This document shows positions 35,757-48,510 of a stretch of 64,000 bases of DNA, in pieces (position 1 is the first letter of the stretch; each line of letters opens with the position of its first letter). Position numbers and translations under genes: made by a program. The DNA lies in the NCBI GenBank assembly GCA_015680685.1, contig MNCI01029297.1, forward strand, positions 1,376 to 65,375, in the 5' to 3' direction. The notes beneath the pieces are model-generated. The model was not told the origin of the DNA and did not search any database. It saw only the letters and a program-made list of their open reading frames with translations. Source of the stretch: Gnetum montanum. Lineage: Eukaryota; Streptophyta; Gnetopsida; Gnetales; Gnetaceae.

Positions 35757-37070
35757 AGGCTAATCCCTTTGTGGCAGGAAAACCATTAGCAAATGTAGCA
35801 GCTCTTTCTTCAGACTGTCAAACACACGTTGGCAGCTCTTGGTCCATTCGAAGTTAACCCCTTTCTTGAGAAAATGTTGCATAGGATGTAACTTGTCTAT
35901 TAATCTTGATATGAACAGCCTGATAAATTGCAACCTACCCTATAGCCCACGTAGTTCTTTAAGGTTTGTAGGTGGTGCCAGATTGATGATGGCTTTAACA
36001 TTGTCGGGGTCAACTCAGATGCCAGTCTCTGATACCACAAACCCCAACTTACGCCCCGTTTTGACTCTAAATATGTACTTTCTTGGGTTGAGCTGCAGGT
36101 CATGTTTGAAAAATCATTTAAGGACTAACTCTAGGTCTCTTGAGTGACCTTTTAACTTCTTAGATTTGACAGCTATGTTGTCTATGTAGTTGTTCAATCT
36201 CTCTAAGAGGTAGTAACTAAAGATGTATGTCATAGCACGTTGATAGGTTGCTCTAGCATTTTTTAACCTGAAGGGCATCATGGTATAATAGAAAGTTCCC
36301 CAAGGGGTCATGAAAGTCATGGTTAGTTGGTGTTCTGGGTTGATACGGATTTGATTATAGCCTAAAAACCCATCCATGAAGGATAGTAACACGTGGCCAG
36401 CTGTTGTATCGATAAGTTGGTCGATACTCAATAATGGGAAGTTGTTTTTAATCGTGGCCTTATTCAGATCATGGAAGTCTATATAGATGCGTATTCCTCT
36501 CATTTTCTTAGGGACAACTACGATGTTTGACACCTAGTCTGAATAATCGACTGCATGAATGAAACCAGCCTGATATAGCTTAGTGATTTCCTCACACACT
36601 GCTAACATGATTTCAGGCTTAATCTTCCGTGCTTTCTGTTTAACAGCTTTGATATGCTGGTCTAAAACTATGTTGTGCTATATTAGCCTTGGATCTAAAC
36701 CTAGCATGTCTTCATATGACCATGCGAACACCATAATGTTATCTTGGAGCACTCGAGATATATCATTTTGTGTTTGTTGGTCAAGGAGAGAACTAATTTT
36801 CAGGGTTTTGCTTCCTTCTTTATGCCTAACCACAGGGATCTCAGTGAGGGAATCCTAGGTCACATCGCTAGCTTCTAGGGCTAAGGTTCGGACCAAGTGT
36901 TCTGGCTAGTCTGGGAATACTTCTGATGTTCCTATGGTTGTATCAAAAAGGGAAGTGTCAGTTCCTATTAGTACGTGATTAAGCTATCTAACAATTTTCC
37001 CGTATGGGCCTGTTAAGGCTAGGGGTGCAAGTAAAGCTGCATCCATTTGCAAATTGACCTACAAAACTAC
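35757..37070 (-). pseudogene. pol: TE5 pol part 1: reverse transcriptase
   Basis: The start region follows an acceptor-like TTTTGTAG and a short leader before ATGGATGCAGC at about 37,050. RT landmarks: VFAWSYEDMLGLDPRL, KPEIMLAVCEEITKLYQAGF, SNIVVVPKK, FHDLNKATIKNNFPL, TFMTPWGTFYYTMMPF, ATYQRAMTYIF. The catalytic box reads YIDNIAVKS, so the second Asp of YxDD is replaced by Asn: the enzyme would be inactive. The connection domain runs to 35,762 (LPPTNLKELRGL and LIDKLHPMQHFLKKGVNFEW). It is cut by TE6. Stops occur before the VSNIV strand and in the LQLNPRK region. Confidence 0.87.
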
Positions 37071-37637
37071 CAAAAACGGAGGTTGTTACATTTATTTTTG
37101 TTGAATTGTTGAAATGATATAAGGTTTTCTTGCTTTACTGGTACATGTTAAAGAGTTTCCAGTTTAAGGTCTTAGCAGACCATTACCATATGAGTGATTT
37201 GTGAGAAAGCGATAAGCTCAATTTCCTAGATCTCAGCATAAGAATTTTGTGAACTATGGTGGGGAGTGTAACATGGCGCGTCTAGAGTGTCAAGATAGCT
37301 AATTTATAATTTTGTGCAAACAATAGTTAATGTGACCAAATTATAAGACGATGATCTACATCTTAGTTTAGGGTCTTTTCGGATCATAATCTATACGATA
37401 TCTATGAGATTAATGTTGTGATCTTCATGCTTCATGTTAGACATACATATCTGGATTTCAAGAAAATTTTGCATTGGTCAAGCATGCAACAGTTAGTTTC
37501 AACCAATTCATTTATAAGTCAGTGATTGGTCCTCAAAGTAAACTAGTGACATTGCAAATTTGAATTAGGCTATAGTAGAAGGAAAGCAGAAGCAAGGTGT
37601 AAGCAGACTATTTTGTGAAGGTTTTTTAGTTGTAATC
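37071..37637. other. TE5 spacer between RT and antisense gene, with hairpin motifs
   Basis: It holds two motif copies, at 37,159-37,181 (AGTTTAAGGTCTTAGCAGAC) and 37,363-37,386. It is the candidate shared upstream or intron region: the antisense gene starts at 37,638 to the right and RT starts leftward at about 37,050. Divergent promoters are possible but none is clear. Confidence 0.55.
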
Positions 37638-40600
37638 ATGGCGTCAAAGATCAGAGGTAAACATGTCAAATTGGCAAAGATTGATGAAGTGTAGGAGAGT
37701 TTACAACGGGTTTCAAAGGCCAGGGTCAAAACGTTGGAGGCTACTCCACTTGCTTGATAAGTCATTTTTTTACCCTCCTGCATGATTCTTATTTCTGTTA
37801 TTATGGCATCGTAATTGTACCTATTTCGAAGATGAGTATTATGGTGGGCGTTGATACCTAGTCACATGAGCTAAGCTATCGTTGTTTGTACTATTACCAC
37901 TATCACTATTTTCAGGGGCAAACCTTGCATAGTCGTAAGGGTTAGGGCGATCTTGGGCAATGTTGTGTACATAATGCATAATTGGGGAAGTCCAAGTACT
38001 ATACCCTGATGTAGTATGAATAGGATTCTATTGTCTCACTCATAAATATTGCATGTTACGCTGGGATAATACGTAGTATTATTTTTATTGTTGTTGTCAA
38101 AGACAGACCTTGAGCGATGGTAAGGGTTTGGGAAGTTTTCATAATGCATTTATAGCGTAACCTGCAATCTCCTGGGAGTCAAGGGAACGGAAATCCTAGT
38201 TTTTCATAATGAAGAAAAATTTTCTGTGTTGTTCTTACATCATTAGTAATTCTATATTGCTATTCCTAATAGAAGTCTTTTTCGTTGTAAAGGATTACGC
38301 TAAAACCTATCATGATCATCTTGGACATCGTGGGCGTTCTATGTTGTTTACATGTCCTCGTGGCTAATGTTCCTCCTCCTCATGCTCGTGTAAAGGAGGA
38401 GGAAATTTTGGTTCTGAAGAGGCGCATGGGAGTTTTTACAATTTTGGTTACGCAATTATAGCTTAATTATTTGGTCACATCTGCTGGCCGAGACAGCCAT
38501 CACAATTCTAGAGACGTTACTAGTTGGATCAACATAGAACATCTTAACATTTCTAGTGGATGGCTCAATCGAAACCATGCGGGTGCAAGACCTTGAACAA
38601 AGTGCCAGGGGTTTGAGGTGTTTGTCTTGGATCTAGGATATGCCCAAGTTTAATTGTTATCATGCCTACAACACTCTATTCGTGGCTTGTCATCTTACAA
38701 CCTATTTCCAGAATCCACCTGGGATTGTGTATTATGCAGGCAGGTAAGTGTTTCCACAGCATCATAATATGCTAACTATTTGTCTAAATTTGTGACCTGT
38801 GTAAACAATTGTCTACATTCTATGATGTAGGTTTTTTATCAATAATGATGGTCTCCAAGGTGATACAAATATGTTTTTTATGATCGAAATGGCCATAAAG
38901 GAGTTCACCTCTATTAGCAATGTACGTGCTAGTGTTATGGGACAACTGGGGTTGGAAATCCCAAATTACCCTAACTGCTATGTCAAATTTTTGACCAAGT
39001 GCAAAAGGCTCGGATGGTTGGATAAGGAGTGGACTTTGGATCATCCTCTCACTATCACAGACGTGCAAGAGAAAATCCCACCATTTCCTTCACCTTTTAG
39101 ATGCGGTAAATTACGCTATGATGGTTTATTGTACAATCTTATGGGGTGGAAACAATGTGTAAAATTGTTTTATTTTGCTATATTTTCTAAACCCTTGTTA
39201 TATGTTTACAGTTAGAGAATCATGGGAGATCACTGTTATGGCCTCTAGGCGTGAAGTGAACAGTCTTTTGTTTCATTATGACAACATAAAAGAGGTGCAA
39301 TGTTGGCTTAGCCACAGTGTGGCCCCAACTATCCTAACCAAAAACCTCTGGGAACCTATGTTAATGCAATTGTTTTTGGCTATAACCCCTAACGTCATCA
39401 TGGGTAAAATGTTGATCCTAGTTAACTCTTTCACCAAAGAAGTTGAGCGTCTTTGCATACGTGTACGTAATGTGCATGTAAGTTTGGACATTAATGGTCA
39501 ACTATTTGCTGACTTTTTTGGCATTCCTTTTGATGGACTTCTGGTAGAGGAAAAGTCAAAAAGGATTTCTAAGAACCAGAAGGAGATAGAGGAGTGGCTG
39601 GGGATTAATAAGGAAGTGAAAGGAATCCCTGCTAATAAAATTAAGCTGGAGGTGGCTCATACCATTTATCCCCTCTTCCAAGCCCATGCCTTCCCCAAGT
39701 TGCTTTCCCAGGGAAGAATCCTTACCATAGAATAGGCTTGGATCATGCGGGAGGTTATGGAGGAGGGGACGCAGTATAATTGGGCCAGCTACTTCGCTAA
39801 AGGCCTACAAGATGAAATGGTCAAGCTTTGCAAGAAGCTTGAGTCCCTCTTCAACATGCATTTTTCCTTCTTTATAGCTTGCTTTCGGCATTTTGTCGAA
39901 TTCTTGGTGGTTCAGAGGGATGGAATCTTGGTGCAACAGCATCGTAACCAGATTTCCAAACCTTGGATATCCTAGGTTTTTGGCACTACCCAATTGTAAG
40001 ATCCTCTCGAAGGCATTGGGGATTTGCTTTCACTTACTACTAAGAGTTTGGAAGCACCTCGTATGCAGGGCTAGGACAGCATGGGTGGAGCACTCCCTTC
40101 TTTCACTGGTAGTGTGTCAAAGGGGAAACTCCTTGCAGTAAAAATAGTGGATTCATTAGTCAAGTGAAAAAAGCATCGTCCGACCATGGAGTCTACTGGT
40201 CCGACTGACGTAGAGAGGAAGAGGTTGCAAATGAAGTTTCATAGGAAGGATCCCCCAACTGGTAAGTAAAGAGATGCATAATTAGTTTATATATTTATTA
40301 TGCTATGTACTGACGTGGCATCGCATAGCTTTTGTAAGTGTTTTGTTTAACGATTTTTTAGCAAATAGAGGAAATAATGTAGCGGAGCTAATCCCTGAAA
40401 CAGGGGCAATAGTTATACGACGTGAAGTAGGGGCCCCAATTTTGGAAAAGGAGGTCCCTATTAGTAACACAGGTGGCACACAGGTTCCTATGCACAAAGA
40501 AGAGATGAAAGTAGAGGATGCTGAAGTCCTTCCAGATGAACTGGGAAAAAGGGAGCAGCTTGTCGCATGTGAGTTTGACTTTTCCTAAGAGGGCAGCCTC

Positions 40601-42138
40601 ATGTTACTACCATCGAGGGTTTTGTTGAAGCAAGTTTTTTCATTATTGTAATGTCGCAATTATCCTTTATGTCTATCACATTACATCTAACCCATTTTTG
40701 TTTACATAATAGGTACTTCTAATGCTGGTGTCATGCCTTTGTCAATGACACCCACTCAGCATTAGGGTGAGACCCCTGATAAATTTGCTTTTATGGAAGG
40801 CATTGCGGAGGATATGATTGGCCACCTAGAGAAAATTGATCCTGAGATTGGTATGAGAGTTTTATAATGCATGGATTGTTGGCATTACGATATTGTATCA
40901 TTTTGTTGCATCTCACTGTTATTTTTATGTTACAGGATCTCACCTCAGATGGGATCCCAAAGAGCCCATTGACTTGGACACCACCCCCAAACCCTCACCG
41001 GAGCTAACCAAAGTACCTCGCAGCCTTTACAATGAAATGCGTAAATGTGCATTATGCTCGACCCGCTCTTTATGGGAGTGCTAGAACATCAAAGAAGCTC
41101 TTTGGAAGAGGTTGCATAAAGCAAAAAAGGAGAAGACATTCCTAACTGGTAAGGTTGAGGACCTAGAGTCCCATAATGAATTTATGCTAGCTTGAGAGGC
41201 CAATGATGAGAATTGGTAGACAGTTGTAATTGACTACACCTACTATTGGACGGTCATCAAAAATAATGTCTGAGCCAGTCAGGAACTCATTGAGCAATGG
41301 ATGAAAATGAATCTCCTAGCCCAGAAGAACCAAGACTGGAAGGATTACTGCGCGATGGTCCAAGAATGGGGCTAGACACAGAAAGATCATAAGCACATGT
41401 ATAAGTGAGAATGTGCTACCTACCGCCAACATTACAGGGATTCTACCATTGAAGCGTGGTCCCTTCGACTATTTCTTGATGTCATCGATGCTTTTGGTGT
41501 GTACAAAAAGTTTTAGGAGCAAGTGACAGTAAGTGCCTCCCCAGAGAGGGAAATAACCCTCCCTGGTAGGGAAACCACTGTCCCTTCCTTCTTCCCTGAA
41601 CCACCCCGATGGACTCCTATGGAAAATGGGAAGGTTAAGACTGGAACTGTTCTAGGAGATGGCGTTTGATCTAAACTTACCAAGGATGAGATCATGCAAT
41701 GTCTATGGGTTGGCTTGGAATAGGTTCTTTTCGCGGCTGATGCAGGACAATCATAGGTAAGTTGTAGGATTATTGCATTCTTATTATGCATAGTCTTGAT
41801 GGCAATGCTAACATGTGCGTCATGTCAAACTATAGGATCGGAATGAGGAGGATCCTCATGAGAATGAGCGTAATGGAGATGATGATCCTCATGAAGAGGA
41901 TCTTCACGAGGAGGAGCGTAATGAAGATGATGGTCCTCGCGAAGAGGGCCTTCATGAGGAGGAGCATAATGAAGATGATGGTCCTCATGGTGAGAAATCC
42001 TGTGAGGAAGAGCCTTGTAGAGAGGACCTCCCTCATGAAGAGACACCATAAGAAGAAGGTCCTTACGAGGATGATTTTCTTGAGGCAGAGGTGGAGTTGC
42101 ATGACAAAAGTGAAAGTGTTAGTAAAGGTGACATGTGA
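37638..42138 (+). pseudogene. Antisense eight-exon gene, TE5 copy
   Basis: It lies opposite to gag-pol, between protease and RT. Exons: 37,638-37,756 (MASKIRGKH); 38,293-38,743; 38,831-39,105 (275 bp); 39,212-40,261 (1,050 bp); 40,362-40,568; 40,713-40,850; 40,936-41,756; 41,836-42,138. Introns begin mostly GTAAGT/GTAAAT/GTGAGT/GTATGA and end TTTACAG, GTTACAG, AATAG and so on; the exon 1 donor and exon 2 acceptor are decayed. Exon 4 is largely open (39,212-39,735: HYDNIKEVQCWL, VRNVHVSLDINGQLFADFF, EVAHTIYPLFQ). Exon 7 has a K/E-rich coiled coil (KEALWKRLHKAKKEK). Exon 8 is acidic with repeated HEEERNEDD-like units. Total about 1,120 codons. Family not recognised. Stops in exons 1, 2, 4 and 7 make it a pseudogene. 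Confidence 0.78.
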
Positions 42139-42263
42139 TGTGGCCATATTGGTCAACATTTTATTATATTGGAATGAAGTAAAAGATAATTGTTTTTTTG
42201 GCCTATGTAGGCTGGAGTAAAGATCTTATCTTTCATGAAGTGGAACATGTAGCAGGCCGTAAA

Positions 42264-43008
42264 TAGTTTAAGGCCATTTCGGGCCGTCATCATCTTAAGC
42301 GTAAAAGGGTAAATTACATTTGCCAGTTTTAGGCCATGGTGGGCTGTCACTAGTTTAAGGCCATTTCAGGCCATCATCATCTTATGCATAAAAGGATAAA
42401 TTACATTTGCCAATTTTAGGCCATGGTGGGCCATCACTAGTTTAAGGCCATTTCAGGCCATCATCATCTTATGCATAAAAGGATAAATTACATTTGCCAA
42501 TTTTAGGCCATGGTGGGCCATCACTAGTTTAAGGCCATTTCAGGCCATCATCATCTTATGCATAAAAAGATAAATTACATTTTCTAGTTTTAGGCCATGG
42601 TGGGCCATCACTAGTTTAAGGCCATTTCGGGCCATCGTCATCCTATGCGTAAAAGGATTAATTACATTTTCCAGTTTTAGGCCATCGTGGGCCATCACTA
42701 ATTTAAGATCATTTCGGGCCATTGTCATCTTATGTGTAAAAGGATAAATTACATTTGCCAATTTTAGGCCATGGTGGGCTGTCACTAGTTTAAGGCCATT
42801 TTGGGCCATCGTCATATTATGTGTAATAGGATAAATTACATTTGCTAGTTTTAGGCCATGGTGGGCCATCACTAGTTTAAGGCCATTTCGGGCCATCATC
42901 ATCTTATGCATAAAAGGATAAATTACATTTTCCAGTTTTAGGCCATGGTGGGCCATCACTAGTTAAAGGCCATTTTGGGCCATCGTCATCCTAAGCATAA
43001 AAGGGTAA
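42264..43008 (-). repeat. TE5 minisatellite of GGCC-type hairpin motifs, 87-bp unit x ~8.5
   Basis: Each 87-bp unit has two motifs, AGTTTAAGGCCATTTCGGGC (GGCC/GGCC stem) and CAGTTTTAGGCCATGGTGGG (GGCC/GGCC stem), joined by CATCATCTTATGCATAAAAG and GATAAATTACATTTGC. As 87 is divisible by three, part of the minus strand stays open (42,540-42,959) with a 29-residue repeat containing ARNGLKL and AHHGLKL. TE7 has only three motif copies at this place, so the array expanded in TE5. I regard coding as unlikely. Confidence 0.9.
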
Positions 43009-43089
43009 TGCAACACAAGGAAGCACGTAAACTGCGTAATAGTAAACAATGTGGACTGATACAACATGTTACGCTAACATGTTCATTTG
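43009..43089. other. TE5 short spacer between array and protease end
   Basis: AT-rich spacer with GTTACGCTAAC-like words and no gene. Confidence 0.5.
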
Positions 43090-45704
43090 CTAGCTTTGTA
43101 ATTGTTTCTTGATCATTTTTAGGTTTGGTGACGTGTATAGGCAAGCAGGCTTACTATAGCATTCCTCTACACCACCATCTTCTCCCTGGAAGGGTAGTTC
43201 AACCCAAGTCAAGCTTTCATTGGCCACTATGTCGGCCTGTTCAACTATTGGGACAGGGGTTTGATCTTCGAGAACTTCAACCTCCAACCCTTGTTCCATT
43301 TCTACGTTGTTAACTGCTTGAACAGTCATCTTACCACCATGGATGATCACTTCCCCTCCTGCATAGGGCAAGTGGATCTCTTGATGAATGGTTCATGATA
43401 CTACCCTTAATTGAGCTAACCAAGACCTCCCTAAGATTAGATTGAAGCTGAGCATCTCCTTGATGATGATGAACACTACATTTGTGGGGAATTGATCCCC
43501 TGCTATGAAGTTGATGTGCACCATTCCCTTAACTTTCACTCTTTTCTCATTAAATGATTTTAGACATGTCGTTGTCGTGGGATTGATCTGGTCAAGCAAA
43601 CCCAGTCTATCCACTATAGGGATTGGGATGACATTGGCAATGGCCCCGTCATCCATGTGTACTCTCTAGATGCTATACTGGCCAACTCGGATAGTGATGA
43701 ACATGGGTACTGTTATCACCTGAACCTTTTCCAGGTCATCCTTAATGGACTCATCATGAAATGTTAATTGGAAATATTGTAGTTTTTTAGCAGTGTGAGG
43801 AAGCATGACCGAATGGATTGCTTCTTCATCTGCTGGCAAGTTTTCGTCCACCAGTATGGACGTTAGCATGCGAACCATGGCTTGCGATGTTTTTGGGATG
43901 TCATCAACAAGTCGTACAGGCTCAACATTGTATTTTTCTATTTGAGAGCCTACTTGACTTATGTAAAAGTGTCAAGGAGATCATGCCCATGATTTGGTTA
44001 TTTGATACCCTTCTCTTCTTCCATTCATCCCAGGAGCCAGATTTCTCAAGGTGGAATAGCTTCTGTTTGAGGGTTGTATTTTCTTGGGTTGGGAGAAAGT
44101 GGCCATGTTTGTGTAACGTCACCATTTTTAGAAGAAGGTGGGGCCAAGGGCATTGAGGCGAGGGGTGTAGGCTTGGGGAGCCCCATTGTAAGTTGGTGCT
44201 TAGCTGTGTTACCCGTCATATGCCCTTCTACTTTCTTGTTAGGTTGTGATTGGGGCATTGAAATAGAGATTTGCTCCTGTGTAGTAGGAGCAACTAACAG
44301 CTTTGGCACCCTAATGACCAAGGGTACCCTAGGTATGGGCATGGGCTAGGCTGTGGCTTTACCTGTAGTGGGGTGTCGAACGAAGGTACGAGATGGGACT
44401 CAGAGGATGAAAGGTTGTCACTGAGCCACACCCGTCGATGTTGCTGGGTTTATCGTCTGAGGCAGGTGAGGAGGCACACACAGCACAAAATCGCCCTCCA
44501 TACCCACTACATTGATAGTGTACCCTACGTTATTCACATTTAACAGGTCTTGGTACACATGCATGGGTTGGTTTTCCAGAAAAATTGGTTTACTATTGTC
44601 TAAGATCAGGTCACCTTGATCGATCATACGTTGAATGTCATCTTTCAACGCCTAGCAATAATCCATGTCATGACCACACAATTGGTGGTAGTCGCAAAAC
44701 CAGTTGAGCCTAAAGTTCTTGGGGACTAGAGGTTCATTAGGTTGGGCCAAAGAGGGATTCTTGAGTAGCTCACAATGGTGCCTATGAGGTTTCAAAGCCT
44801 CCTTGAACACTGTATTGTGTCAGATGTGGCCAGTTCCCAATAATTGCTTTAGAAGTTCTTAAGGATTTACAGGTAGGGCAGTGTAATTTGAGCGATCCTT
44901 ACGCTCAAATTTAGGCCTTAGCTACTGAGGTGCTTCAGGGGTGGAAGGAGTTTCTTGATTGGCATTGTTTGAGCTAGTTGTGGGCTCAGCAGGCTCCGCA
45001 GATATTTTCTTATTATTTTTTTTCTTCTTGGCCCCCTCGGCAACTGCTGCTATTGTCATTATCGTAGCTTTGCCTTTGTCCTTACCCTTGTTATGGGAAT
45101 TTTTGTAGACCACATACACTGGATATTTGCTAGCCTATGCCACGTCTTGGATGCTCTTAGTCTGAGCAAAGGCTTGGCTGAGGAAGCTAGGAGCGAGGTA
45201 GTATAGCTTAGACTTGATAAAGTCATTAACTGCCCCCTTGAAGATTTTCAATAGATGGGCATCCACAATGGGTTTGCGAATTTCGTTCAAGGTGGTGCTC
45301 CACCACTGTATAAACTTTTGAACTGACTCATGCGGGTTTTGCTTGACTCCCATGAGTTGGTCTAGCCTGACTTCCGATTTCAGGTTGTACTTGAAATGAG
45401 TTACAAACTGAGTTAACAACTCCTCCAAAATTGAAATGGAAGCACATGGGAGTGCTCGATACCAGTCTAGAGCTTTACCCGTTAGGGACATAGCAAAGAC
45501 ACGGATGATAGTATGTGGCCATTATTGCAATAGCAATGACTCTGACCTGAAAGTAACTAAATGGGCATTGGGATCGCCTTTCCCATTGTATTTCATAAAA
45601 TGGGGGAGTGGCATCCCAGGAGGTAATAATAAAATAGGCACTACCAAAATAATAGGATCGTCATGATAAAAATCCATGACTTGTACTGCATCAAAACCGG
45701 TAGT
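43090..45704 (-). pseudogene. gag: TE5 gag part 2 and protease
   Basis: It continues the gag frame interrupted by TE7 at 45,705. Before the break: VMDFYHDD, MKYNGKGDPNAHLVTF, MSLTGKALDWYRALP (45,491), ESVQKFIQWWSTTLNEI, FIKSKLYYLAPSFLSQAF. A lysine-rich nucleocapsid stretch (GAKKKKNNKK) is at 45,030. A CDYHQLCGHDMDYC-like zinc region is near 44,690. The protease at 43,656-43,393 has MDDGAIANVIPIPI and LILGRSWL. The tail to 43,090 has LTWVELPFQGEDGG and MIKKQLQS. Nonsense codons at several points, e.g. near 43,668 and 45,520. Both TE5 and TE7 end with an IKK tail, unlike TE1/TE6, which end CGPKRP. Confidence 0.87.
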
Positions 45705-47323
45705 TGTAATGATGGAAAACGTCGGTCACTGGAAATACCGAGTGAAGATCCGCATACACAGTCTTAACCACGGATCCGTGTGAGGGCTGTGCTGGAGAAA
45801 ACAAATCCGAGGTGCCCTAAATAGTCTTTTTGATTAGACAGGGACTTACTTAATTAGTAAATTATTGAATATCGTGATAGTATATATTTTATATATGTTT
45901 CACGAAACGAATCAATTCAACGAATCGTAGAGGGAGTAGAAAACAATGTAAAGAACTTGAAATAGTGATAACATCAACGTGACAAGAAAGATCAGATTTA
46001 GGGAAACTACGTAATTCCAAGATCTATGATTTGACTCAAAAGCTGAATATATTGGATATAATGTTCTAGCGGTAGACTTCGCTTATCTTTGTGCGAAGCA
46101 TACATGAAACAACAAGAAGACTGTTAAAAAGGGAGAACAGAATAAAGGTTGATCTACCTCGTATGCCAAAAGTGGAATGCAAGGAAGGTCAAGCCTGGAT
46201 GTTTATTGATCAACTATTTCTAATCAGTAAACCTTGCCAATCATACCAGATGATCTCTTGATCTATGATCTACTCCTTTTGCCTTCGGTAATCTTTGCTT
46301 AAAGCTGCTGATGATCGCCAATGAAGAGGATAATCTTTTCCCCAAGAAGACTAATTGCTCTTACTACTAATGCTCAAACAATGACTTATGTCTTGCTCAG
46401 GAAGAAAAGTCCTTTTTTTTCGTCAACTAGGGTATTTATAAGTTCAGCTTCATATGGGAAGGCATGTTCCTGATGACACGTGTTTTGAACTTTCAAAACA
46501 TCATTGACTTGACAATTTTTATGTTAAAGCTGGTGATGCCACATTACGTCTTGGGGGCGAGGTGTGCTGTAAACCACTCTTGTTGAAATTGCCTCATGAT
46601 TACACTACGATATGCTAATGAGCATATTGCCGCACATGGATAACAAGTGCATGTCTGGTACTGCCTTAGCTGACTTTATACTACATTACACTCGTTTGCG
46701 CTGCATAGCGTAGCATAGCGTAATGTGATGAATTCCACATGTGTTACACTTATTTATGCTGCAGAGCATAATAGAGCATAAAAGTGGTTAACTCAAGCAT
46801 TTTTTGCACTTATTTATGCCGCAAAGCGTAATAGAGCGTAAAACGGTTAACTTTCTAGTGCGTTTATGCTTGCTTACGCTGCGTAGCGTAATAAAGCGTA
46901 AAGCGACCAATCTGCCATGCTTCCTTTAACATTGACTTTGATTTCCTCGAGACTCATTATGCCTCTCTGCGTAATGGAGCATGAATATTGTCCTGATTAA
47001 AAGACTTTGTGGAACATGTGACAAGTCGTAGACTGCTACTTGGGCCTTAAACTTGTCATATTTGCCGAAGTTCCAAGTTTCTGTTGACTTCATTGCTACA
47101 GTAAGCTACCTTCGTTACATCATGTAGATTTACGCTGAGCGACATGACGCTACATTGCGTAATGAAGCGTAAGGAGCAACAAAGTTAGAATTTTTTAAGG
47201 AATTTGGAGACCAGATGTTGCACACCCCTTTGCGTTGTTTTGTCTTTTGGATTTCTGCTACGAGATTTTGCCTGAACTTTGAATCTTTACCTTTGTCCGA
47301 TCCACAATTTTTATGGTGTTTCA
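45705..47323 (-). repeat. TE7 left LTR (3' LTR), type Y, 1,619 bp
   Basis: TGTAATGATGG...ATGGTGTTTCA. A TATA box on minus is at 46,433-46,440. The U3 has the perfect palindrome TTACGCT-GCGT-AGCGTAA at 46,874-46,891 and other GCGTAAT words between 46,540 and 47,170. Confidence 0.9.
46433..46440 (-). promoter_or_regulatory. TATA box of TE7 left LTR
   Basis: Minus strand TTATAAATACCC. The right LTR of TE7, which would drive the element, has lost this region by deletion. Confidence 0.6.
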
Positions 47324-47337
47324 ATGGCCCCTCTTTG
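47324..47337 (-). promoter_or_regulatory. TE7 polypurine tract
   Basis: The minus strand reads CAAAGAGGGGCCAT directly before LTR start TGAAACACC. Confidence 0.85.
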
Positions 47338-48510
47338 TTGACATTTAGAGGGCTTTCCCGAAAGATGTTGACAAAGAATACGAAACACTGGATCGGTAAA
47401 GGTACCAACAACATCCATCGGTGGTTACTCAGGTGTCGCCCTGCCAATCTAGAAGTGTAGAAGTGGAAAAATTGAAGATAGAATGATACAGGGGAAGGAA
47501 TTCTTATAGAGGTGAAAGGAGGAAGGTTTGGGGAAGACTCAAGTGGGTGAGTACAGCTTTTCATGAATAAAGCATGAGGCATCCTCCTGCGATTACATTT
47601 GCATGGAGTTATATCGTCATATTGTAGATAAAGGGGCTTGTATGGACCAGTTGTGTTACATCTGCATGGCCTAGATGAGTTGTTTTTCAATCCATTTTGC
47701 CAACCCCCATTTTGTTTGGTGCCCACTAGGCAAGTTGTGTTGCGCCAGTTCATGAACTTGTTTGTAATGCAGACGCGGAAAGCGTATGTTGCATATTCAC
47801 ATTTTGTACAAGGAAAGTAGATGGAATGGCCAAGGAGGGAAATGGGAACAAGGGATTGGATTATGAGGAAGACAGGGTTGTGCTCCTAAGTAGATAGGCT
47901 AACCTGAGCAGCCATCTCAAAACACTGTCTGTACTTCACTACTCTGGTGAACGTATTTTTGAACGACGTCCTCGTAGCAAGTAACTTACAATCAGAAAAG
48001 AAAATAAAGGACACCATTACTCAGCTGAATCACCAGAGAATTTGTTGAAACAAGCACCATCCAAGGTGAGAATGAGTGGGTGGGCCATGAGTAAGGGACC
48101 GTAGCAAGAGGCCAGGGTCTCAATGTTAATGCTCGGCTCGGCCCGGTAAGTCACTGTCAATCATTGGACTCATCGCATAGAACTGGTTATGCAAAGAACT
48201 AGCCAGATGAATCTATGAAGCTGGAGTCTGATAGCAATGGTGACCAAAGATCCCTAAGGCCGTGGCTGATGAGAACTCCCTTGGGGCTCCGGATGGCAAA
48301 ATTAACCTCTCAGAAGTACCATCACTGAAATAGTCATAGTAACGGTATCTTCGAGGGATTAATAGTATGCTTTTCGGCATATCCAAGGAATCAGCAGAAT
48401 GCCCTCGAGGTAGCGATGCTGGGACTGTCCCAACATCCCATCCCACTTGTTTTGCAGCCACGCAGAGATGTTCACGCTCACTTGATTCATATGTTGGCAG
48501 TTTGGAGATC
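47338..48510. other. TE7 3' non-coding region
   Basis: Homologous to TE5 23,767-24,941. A minus-strand frame at 47,130-47,753 crosses the LTR boundary and is fortuitous. Confidence 0.6.

Noticed and set aside
42540-42959. 139-residue open frame of GLKL repeats on the minus strand
   Set aside because: It follows from an 87-bp tandem unit divisible by three; no start context and not preserved in TE7.
42264-43008. CRISPR-like array of regular repeats
   Set aside because: Both 'repeat' and 'spacer' parts are repeated in every unit, there are no cas genes, and the context is a plant retrotransposon; it is a minisatellite.
47130-47753. 207-codon minus-strand frame
   Set aside because: It spans the LTR/PPT boundary of TE7 and has no counterpart in TE5 or other LTRs.
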